Source: Fermentibacter danicus (GTDB lineage: Bacteria > Fermentibacterota > Fermentibacteria > Fermentibacterales > Fermentibacteraceae). Taken from it: a stretch of 5,005 nt of DNA. A program made the position numbers and the translations under genes. The notes under the pieces were generated by a model. That model did no database searches. It was not told the DNA's origin and saw only the letters and a program-made list of their open reading frames with translations. The DNA lies in NCBI GenBank assembly GCA_001618615.1, contig LKHB01000173.1:1-5005 (forward strand), in the 5' to 3' direction. Shown here one piece after another: positions 1 through 3,771 of the stretch (positions are counted from its first letter, which is position 1; each line of letters starts with the position of its first letter).

Positions 1-390
1 GCCGGACTCTACGCCCTGTTCGAGGACGGAACCTTCCTGTGGCGCGAGAGCGAGATGGACTGGGCGGCCCGGCTGCGCGAGAGGTCGGGGAGCTGGCGGG
101 TCGAGGGCGACACCCTGGTTCTGACGGTGAGCTCCGAAATGGTATGGGAGGGCGGGACGCTCGTGCCCGCCACGGGTTCCGCGGGGAGCGACTCGGAGCT
201 CACCGGCTTCGCCGAGGTGTACTACGACTACGCCACCCCCGGGGAAGTCAGGCTCGGAGTATCGGCCCCGGAGCCGGCGGAGCCGGAGGACTACCCGGAC
301 ATGCCCGGGGGCATGCGGCGGATGATCATTGGGGGGGAGGACTACTGGCTGCTTTCCTCCGACCCCGGGACGATCCTGAACCTGGACTGA
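1..390 (+). CDS. C-terminal fragment of an unrecognised acidic protein
   Basis: The frame is open from the first base of the window to TGA at 388-390, so this is the last 129 codons of a gene that starts upstream. I do not recognise the family. Visible features are a pattern of the type F-x-D-G-T-F, then G-x-W-x-V-x-G-D-x-L-x-L (about residues 8-40 of the fragment). This recurs in small beta-barrel, lipocalin-like secreted or lipoprotein domains, where an expressed strand pair follows a glycine turn. A Pro/Glu-rich segment (EPAEPEDYPDMPGG) and a short hydrophobic/aromatic end follow. The fragment is strongly acidic and shows no membrane segment. Its last 65 bases overlap the 3' end of the convergent PUR-like gene. 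Assignment to a lipocalin-like fold is inference only, because the N-terminus that would show a signal peptide is missing. Confidence 0.6.
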   Translation, partial: AGLYALFEDGTFLWRESEMDWAARLRERSGSWRVEGDTLVLTVSSEMVWEGGTLVPATGSAGSDSELTGFAEVYYDYATPGEVRLGVSAPEPAEPEDYPDMPGGMRRMIIGGEDYWLLSSDPGTILNLD

Positions 391-940
391 CACCGGCCCG
401 GGCCGTTTCACCCTCCGCCGCGCCGCCGCCTACGGCCGGGCTCGTGCGGCCTTCGGCCGTCTCGACCTCCTTCGTGGCCTCGGACCCGGCCGGAACCGCC
501 CTGCCTTCGGAGGCCAGCACCGCGTCGCGCCCTTCGAGCCGCATCCGCACCGCCCGGGTGGTTCGGCCCAGAGCCGCCGCAATGCTCTCCGGGGCGAGGC
601 CCTCTTCAGCGAGGCGCTTCAGTTCGGCGTCGTCCTCCGGGGACCACTTCTCGAAGGCCTTCGGGTGCAGCCTGTGGATCGCCTCGAGTTCGGCTCTGCG
701 CCTGTCGCCCGATTCGCGGTCGATCACCTCGAGGGCGGACTGGAGGGCCTTGCGGAACTGATCGAGCCCGCTTTCGAACACGACGATCCTGTCGTGCTTC
801 CAGGCGCCGTCCTCCATCTGCCTGCTCTGGGTCATGGAGAGGAACACCCTGCCCCTGCCGGTTTCCCGCACGTCGAAGAAGTAGCCGGACCTGCCCGAAG
901 TGACCCTCTCGCTCCAGATCGTCTGCCTTCCGGTATCCAT
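326..940 (-). CDS. PUR/DUF3276-like nucleic-acid-binding protein with a Myb/SANT-like helix-turn-helix
   Basis: This is a 204-residue protein. Residues 8-75 (IWSERVTSGRSGYFFDVRET, then RVFLSMTQSR and the KHDRIVVFE segment) resemble the PUR-alpha-like DUF3276 family, small beta-beta-beta-beta-alpha proteins that bind single-stranded DNA or RNA. Residues 98-136 (EKWSPEDDAELKRLAEEGL, then IAAALGRTTRAVRMRL) look like a Myb/SANT or GcrA-type helix-turn-helix. Residues 147-204 are a Gly/Ala/Ser/Glu-rich tail ending in a basic GRRK patch and PPPQ, probably disordered. The start at 940 is chosen over an in-frame ATG at 955 because GGAGGT at 947-952 sits six bases before it. The gene is divergent from ygiQ and convergent with gene 1, overlapping it by 65 bp. 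A role as a DNA/RNA-binding regulator is inferred. Family members I know are about 90-130 residues without the helix-turn-helix, so the two-domain layout is notable. Confidence 0.75.
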   Translation of the reverse strand: MDTGRQTIWSERVTSGRSGYFFDVRETGRGRVFLSMTQSRQMEDGAWKHDRIVVFESGLDQFRKALQSALEVIDRESGDRRRAELEAIHRLHPKAFEKWSPEDDAELKRLAEEGLAPESIAAALGRTTRAVRMRLEGRDAVLASEGRAVPAGSEATKEVETAEGRTSPAVGGGAAEGETARAGVSPGSGSSRGRRKAASSPPPQ

Positions 941-946
941 TGCCGC

Positions 947-952
947 ACCTCC
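947..952 (-). promoter_or_regulatory. Ribosome binding site that decides the start of the PUR-like gene
   Basis: On the minus strand GGAGGT ends six bases before the ATG at 940-938. An alternative in-frame ATG at 955-953 overlaps this motif and has no good Shine-Dalgarno of its own (upstream bases are AACAACCGTTTGT). The shorter start is therefore preferred. Confidence 0.7.
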
Positions 953-977
953 CATACAAACGGTTGTTCACACCTCC

Positions 978-1005
978 ATTGTATCCATCCCGGAGGCGAA
1001 CGCAA
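978..1005 (-). promoter_or_regulatory. Predicted sigma-70-type promoter of the PUR-like gene
   Basis: On the minus strand TTGCGT (1005-1000) lies 16 bases before TACAAT (983-978). The -10 matches five of six consensus bases and the -35 three of six. Transcription would start near 971 and give a leader of about 30 nt that contains the GGAGGT ribosome binding site. The AT-richer box stands out in a GC-rich background. It is prediction only. Confidence 0.4.
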
Positions 1006-1033
1006 GGGGGCACCGGATAACCCCGGCCGGCCT

Positions 1034-1039
1034 TATTAT
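1034..1039 (+). promoter_or_regulatory. Weak candidate -10 element for ygiQ
   Basis: TATTAT is the only AT-rich hexamer between the divergent genes that faces ygiQ. No convincing -35 lies 16-18 bases upstream, and there is no extended -10 TG. If used, transcription would begin about 1046, right at the base of the GC-rich leader hairpin at 1047-1063. Confidence 0.2.
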
Positions 1040-1046
1040 CCATCGG

Positions 1047-1063
1047 GCCGGGTTCGTCCCGGC
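1047..1063 (+). promoter_or_regulatory. GC-rich hairpin in the ygiQ leader
   Basis: GCCGGG (1047-1052) and CCCGGC (1058-1063) form a perfect six-pair stem around the loop TTCGT. It ends 26 bases before the ygiQ ribosome binding site, so it does not block it. It could stabilise the 5' end of the mRNA or act as a weak attenuator. No T-run follows it. Function is unproven. Confidence 0.35.
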
Positions 1064-1089
1064 GCTCGACAGCGGAGCCGTTCACCCGC

Positions 1090-1094
1090 GGAGG
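1090..1094 (+). promoter_or_regulatory. Ribosome binding site of ygiQ (GTG start)
   Basis: GGAGG within GGAGGGGG lies seven bases before GTG at 1102. This supports that GTG as the start. Translation from it gives the family N-terminus (SFLPIDRKGM, then GWDACDAVIVTGDA) close to its expected position. Confidence 0.7.
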
Positions 1095-1101
1095 GGGTTG
1101 C

Positions 1102-2604
1102 GTGAAGCCTTCGTCCCGTTCCTTCCTGCCCATTGACAGGAAGGGCATGTCCGACCTTGGATGGGATGCCTGCGACGCCGTGATCGTGACGGGCGACGCC
1201 TGTGTGGACCATCCATCGTTCGGGGCCGCCGTGATCGGGAGGCATCTCGAATCCCTGGGATACCGCGTGGGAATACTGTCCCAGCCGGACTGGACGAGGC
1301 CGGAGAGCTTCCTGGCCCTGGGGGTGCCCCGCCTGTTCATCGGGATCACCTCCGGGGCGATGGATTCGATGGTGAACCATTACACCTCGTTCAACAGGAT
1401 TCGCTCGGACGACGCCTACACCCCCGGGGGCAGGGCCGGATCGAGGCCGGACAGGGCCGTGGTCGCCTATGCGAATGCGGTGAGGCACGCCATGCCCGGA
1501 ACTCCGATCGTGCTCGGAGGGATCGAGGCCAGCCTGAGGAGGCTCTCCCACTACGATTTCTGGTCCGACAGGATCAGGAAATCCGTCCTGCTGGACTCAC
1601 GCGCCGACATACTGGTGTACGGCATGGGGGAGAGGCAGATCGCGGAGATCGCGGCAAGGCTCTCCGATGGGCGCGACCTGNNCACGAGGAGGTGGTCGCC
1701 TCACCCCGCGCCTTCATGGCGATGACCCTGGCCGTGGAGGCCGAGGCGAATCCGTGGTGCGGAAGACCTCTCGTGCAGATGTCCGACACGAGGATGGTCC
1801 TGGTCCACCCTCCTGCGCTCCCGCTGTCCCGGGAGGAGCTGGATGCGGTCTACGCCCTCCCGTTCACCCGCATGCCGCACCCGTCCTACCGCGAGCCGAT
1901 CCCCGCCTGGGAGATGATCCGCGACTCCGTGACCGCGGTGCGCGGCTGCGCCGGCGGATGCAGCTTCTGCGCCCTGGGGCTGCACCAGGGGAAGCACATC
2001 GTCTCGCGAAGCGAGGAGTCTGTGCTGGCGGAGGTCCGGAGAATAGCATCGAGGGGCTCGTTCAGGGGCACGATCTCCGACATCGGGGGGCCCACGGCCA
2101 ACATGTACGGCCTGCGGTGCGGGAACCCNNGGCAGCGGGCTCCGGCTGGATCTGGCCGCACTCGATCCCGGCTTCGTTCAGAGGCTGGCCCGCGGGCACG
2201 TGGGCGGACACCTGAAGGTCGCGCCGGAACACTTTTCCGACAGGGTCCTGCGGCTCATGAGGAAACCGGGAGTCTCCGCGTGGAGGAGGTTCCTCGACCT
2301 GTTCACGAAGGCTTCCGCAGACAGGGAGCAGTACGTCCTGCCCTACGTGATGGCCGCGTTTCCGGGCTGCACGATGGCCGACATGGAGGAGGCCGCCGCC
2401 GAGCTGCGACGCTGCCGCCTCTCGCCCCGCCAGGTGCAGACCTTCCTGCCCACCCCCATGACGCTGGCGACGTGCATGTACGCGACGGGGCTCGATCCGG
2501 GCTTCGAAAGCATCGAGGTGACGAGGCGCCCGACGGACAAAAGGCGCCAGCTCGACGTCATCCTCGGCCTGTCCCGATCGTGCCGGGGCGATTCTGGAAC
2601 CTGA
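1102..2604 (+). CDS. ygiQ: YgiQ-family radical SAM protein, interrupted by two assembly gaps
   Basis: YgiQ (UPF0313) proteins are cytoplasmic radical SAM/[4Fe-4S] enzymes whose substrate is unknown to me. The N-terminal part (193 codons to 1680) has VTGDACVDHPSFG at residues 30-41, SQPDW at 60-64, and GGIEASLRRLSHYDFWSD at 139-156, all family signatures. After the first N pair the frame resumes at 1683 with PLVQ, then NPP-like VHPPALPLS, PFTRMPHP, and the cluster motif C-AGG-C-SF-C at 1947-1970, then SDIGGPTANMYGLRCGNP. After the second N pair it resumes at 2131 with GSGLRLD, HVGGHLKVAPEH, QYVLPYVMAAFPG, and TFLPTPMTLATCMYATG. About 498 residues are visible. The missing blocks are the stretch before HEEVVA and about 45 residues between CGNP and GSGLRLD, which in E. 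coli YgiQ hold three conserved cysteines. With them the length would be normal. The C-terminus ends about 15 residues after the conserved DKRRQL segment, without the basic tail of the E. coli protein. The gene stands alone, divergent from the PUR-like gene. Confidence 0.9.
1681..1682. other. Collapsed assembly gap inside ygiQ
   Basis: Two N follow the codon for Leu193 (ARDL-like end of the N-terminal block). The protein resumes at 1683 in a different frame at HEEVVASP. Family comparison from memory says at least 20-40 residues are absent here, so true gap length should be a multiple of three and much longer than two bases. Confidence 0.75.
2129..2130. other. Collapsed assembly gap inside ygiQ, before the GSGLRLD segment
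   Basis: The reading frame stops at GLRCGNP and resumes at 2131 with GSGLRLDLAA in another frame. In E. coli YgiQ about 45 residues, including three cysteines, lie between the equivalent points. The missing length should be one more than a multiple of three. Confidence 0.8.
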
Positions 2605-2648
2605 CGGTCCGCCCGGGCTATAGGTGGGTGCCCGGCAGGAGTCGCCCC
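2585..2648 (+). ncRNA. Possible three-way-junction RNA structure over the ygiQ stop codon
   Basis: As RNA, 2585-2595 (GGGGCGATTCT) pairs with 2638-2648 (GGAGTCGCCCC) over 11 pairs, two of them G-U. Inside, 2596-2610 folds as GGA-a-CC / GGTCC around the loop TGAC. 2613-2618 CCGGGC pairs with 2630-2635 GCCCGG around an 11-base loop. Only four of the 64 bases (2611-2612 and 2636-2637) lie outside a stem or hairpin. The loop TGAC holds the ygiQ stop (2602-2604), so the element starts in the last codons of ygiQ. It may be an mRNA 3' end, a processed small RNA or chance in GC-rich DNA. I match it to no known family. Confidence 0.35.
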
Positions 2649-2730
2649 CAAGGTAAGCGACGCGCAAGGCTACGGTGACCGGCTTGTGGCACAGCACGCA
2701 GCAGCCGCACGGCACGAAGCTTCATGTCCA

Positions 2731-2801
2731 GGGGGAGGGGTGTCTGAACTCCTGTACGGGCAAGGCCAGCCAGCCTTGGAACCATCCATCACCCCTCCCC
2801 C
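2731..2801. repeat. 12-bp perfect inverted repeat enclosing a smaller hairpin
   Basis: GGGGGAGGGGTG (2731-2742) is the exact reverse complement of CACCCCTCCCCC (2790-2801). The 47-base interval contains a second perfect stem, CAAGGC (2761-2766) with GCCTTG (2773-2778) around the loop CAGCCA. Read as plus-strand RNA this makes a long hairpin with a branched head. Confidence 0.6.
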
Positions 2802-2811
2802 GCCCCTCCCC
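2792..2811 (-). promoter_or_regulatory. Four-tract G-quadruplex motif after the nrd operon
   Basis: The minus strand reads GGGG-A-GGGG-C-GGGGG-A-GGGG: four runs of at least four G separated by single bases, the ideal layout for a parallel quadruplex. It lies about 30 bases after the activase stop and abuts the 2810-2827 hairpin, so a transcript of the nrd operon would carry both. A role in 3'-end formation or stability is inferred. The same bases also form the 12-bp stem with 2731-2742, so the two structures exclude each other. Confidence 0.5.
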
Positions 2812-2827
2812 GGGCCGTATAGCCCGG
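2810..2827 (-). terminator. Stem-loop just after the activase stop, candidate terminator
   Basis: CCGGGC (2810-2815) and GCCCGG (2822-2827) form a perfect six-pair stem with a six-base loop (CGTATA), 13 bases after the activase stop codon. There is no T-run on either strand, so it is not a canonical intrinsic terminator. On the minus strand the G-quadruplex motif follows at once. The arm 2818-2827 (TATAGCCCGG) is also perfectly complementary to 2613-2622. Confidence 0.3.
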
Positions 2828-2840
2828 AAAGGTTCCCGTC

Positions 2841-3530
2841 TCAGCTTCTCACGAGCACTTCGTCAGCCAGGTGCCTCACCCGGTCGGCCGCCTGTTCGAC
2901 GTATCCGGGGGGATAGGGCGTGATCCCGGAGTAGTCAGGGGAGAGCGTCTTGCCCGGCCTGAACCTCTGAAGGACATAGCGCCTCACCCTGCCGGTCCTC
3001 TCCAGCAGCCCGGGCAGGTCGCCTGCCGAGACGATGCCGGGGACGAGCGTCGTCCGGAATTCGTAGTCGGGGATTGATCTGACAAGCTCGATGGACCGGA
3101 GCACGTCCTCGAACGAGGCCTTCCCGCCCGTGGCTTTTCCATAGGCCTCGGGGGCGGCCTTCAGGTCCATCGCGACGTAGTCTACGAGATCCATCACCTC
3201 GGAAAGCCTGTCGGGCAGGGTGCCGTTGGTGTCGAGCTTGACCGCCAGGCCGGCCTCCGACCTGATCCGGCGCAGGAAGCCCGGCAGGCTGGGCGAGAGA
3301 AGCGGCTCGCCTCCGGTTATGCAGACGCCGTCGACGAAGCCGTGCCTCTCCGAGAGCATGCGCACGACCGCGTCCTCGTCCAGGGTGTACTGGCCGGCCA
3401 GGATGTCCGGCTTCACAAGTTCGGGATTGTGGCAGAACGGGCAGTAGAGGTTGCATCCTCCGAAGAAGACTACGGAGGAGATCCTGCCGGGATACTCGAT
3501 GAGGCTGGTGCCCAGGAAGGACCTGATCAC
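2841..3530 (-). CDS. nrdG: Anaerobic ribonucleotide reductase activating protein (radical SAM, NrdG-type)
   Basis: This 229-residue protein uses S-adenosylmethionine and a [4Fe-4S] cluster to install the glycyl radical on anaerobic ribonucleoside-triphosphate reductase. It opens with the subgroup signature GTSLIEYPGRISSVVFF (residues 7-23). The cluster motif is C26-NLY-C30-PF-C33 followed by HN. SAM-binding GGEP is at 73-76 and DTNG at 100-103, with VDYVAMDLKA at 116-125. Length fits the NrdG2-like subgroup (TIGR02495), longer than E. coli NrdG. The start is GTG at 3530; AAAGAGG (3541-3547) lies ten bases upstream, a modest site. It is the last gene of the operon, 64 bases after the glycyl-radical ORF, and this pairing supports NrdD rather than pyruvate formate-lyase as the target. 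The cysteine spacing and the neighbour make the assignment firm. Confidence 0.9.
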   Translation of the reverse strand: MIRSFLGTSLIEYPGRISSVVFFGGCNLYCPFCHNPELVKPDILAGQYTLDEDAVVRMLSERHGFVDGVCITGGEPLLSPSLPGFLRRIRSEAGLAVKLDTNGTLPDRLSEVMDLVDYVAMDLKAAPEAYGKATGGKASFEDVLRSIELVRSIPDYEFRTTLVPGIVSAGDLPGLLERTGRVRRYVLQRFRPGKTLSPDYSGITPYPPGYVEQAADRVRHLADEVLVRS

Positions 3531-3594
3531 TCCGCCGGTGCCTCTTTCCCTGTTCCGGGGCGCTCCGCGCAGGGGCCGGGGCGCCTGCGGGAGT

Positions 3595-3771
3595 TCACTT
3601 CGCCGGCTCCTCCGGGTCTTCCTTCGGAATGTCGACGTACTGCCTGTCCGCGAACTCGGCCTGCTTGCCCCTGTTCCAGTCCTGTACGGGTCTGTAGTAG
3701 CCCACGACCCTTGAATAGACTTCGGCCTTCACAGCCTTGATCTTCGCTGCACCGGCGCCTTCGTCAGCCAT
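3595..3771 (-). CDS. Separate glycyl-radical loop of class III ribonucleotide reductase (58 aa)
   Basis: The 58-residue product has a short Ala/Lys-rich head (residues 5-16) and then EVYSRVVGYYRPVQDWN and GKQAEF with DR (17-43). This is the motif that normally ends NrdD; E. coli has the equivalent RRTCGYLG and NAGKQEE. By that comparison Gly24 (codon 3702-3700) is the radical-bearing glycine. A short acidic, proline-bearing tail follows. The ATG at 3771 overlaps the nrdD stop by eight bases (ATGGCTGA) and has AGGAAGGA (3781-3788) nine bases upstream. An upstream TTG at 3780 abuts that motif and is unlikely to be used. The ORF lies one frame away from nrdD, so a single indel would fuse the two. 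Taken as seen, it is a small subunit that docks into the NrdD barrel and receives the radical from the activase, analogous to YfiD/GrcA for pyruvate formate-lyase. That role is inferred. I recall short database proteins with this motif but cannot confirm them. Confidence 0.8.
   Translation of the reverse strand: MADEGAGAAKIKAVKAEVYSRVVGYYRPVQDWNRGKQAEFADRQYVDIPKEDPEEPAK

Larger units (their letters stand above)
2605..2840. other. Convergent intergenic region without a gene, rich in inverted repeats
   Basis: Between the ygiQ stop and the activase stop I see no ORF with family resemblance and no ribosome binding site leading to one. The region holds part of the 2585-2648 fold, a possible imperfect hairpin at 2665-2686 (CAAG/CTTG enclosing CGG-TGA-CCG), a 12-bp inverted repeat (2731-2742 with 2790-2801), a hairpin at 2761-2778, a G-quadruplex motif at 2792-2811 on the minus strand, and a hairpin at 2810-2827. 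It is most simply the shared 3'-end region of two converging transcripts, perhaps with a small RNA. No canonical terminator with a T-run is present. Confidence 0.6.

Noticed and set aside
394..408. CGGCCCGGGCCG palindrome followed by TTT, as a terminator of gene 1
   Set aside because: A real hairpin needs a loop, which leaves about four pairs. The T-run is three bases, and the site lies within the coding sequence of the PUR-like gene.
953..955. Upstream ATG as start of the PUR-like gene
   Set aside because: It overlaps the GGAGGT that serves the ATG at 940 and has no Shine-Dalgarno of its own.
2585..2607. Resemblance to the 5' end of tmRNA (GGGGCGATTCTGG ... GACGG)
   Set aside because: There is no tag ORF ending in LAA or similar, no T-arm GGTTC-A-TCC, and no 3' acceptor strand at the expected distance. 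The complementary strand lies only about 40 bases downstream. The order does not fit a permuted two-piece gene either.
1161..2678. A 505-codon plus-strand ORF
   Set aside because: Only its middle (1683-2128) carries YgiQ motifs. The first and last thirds are out-of-frame, Arg/Gly/Pro-rich translation joined by the N gaps.
2655..2690. Possible c-di-GMP, TPP or cobalamin riboswitch pieces (GACGCGCAAGGCTACGG; GGAACCTGA)
   Set aside because: Only short fragments of each consensus occur, without their partner motifs. The region lies between converging genes, so no gene is positioned downstream to be controlled.
2062..2715. A 217-codon minus-strand ORF beginning MPCGCCVLCHKP
   Set aside because: The Cys-rich start is tempting, but most of it is antisense to ygiQ, passes through an N gap, and has no recognisable domain or good ribosome binding site.
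2751..3690. Identical 10-mer CCTGTACGGG at 2751-2760 and 3681-3690
   Set aside because: The second copy encodes part of the conserved RPVQDW segment on the minus strand. Flanks differ, so this is most likely chance.
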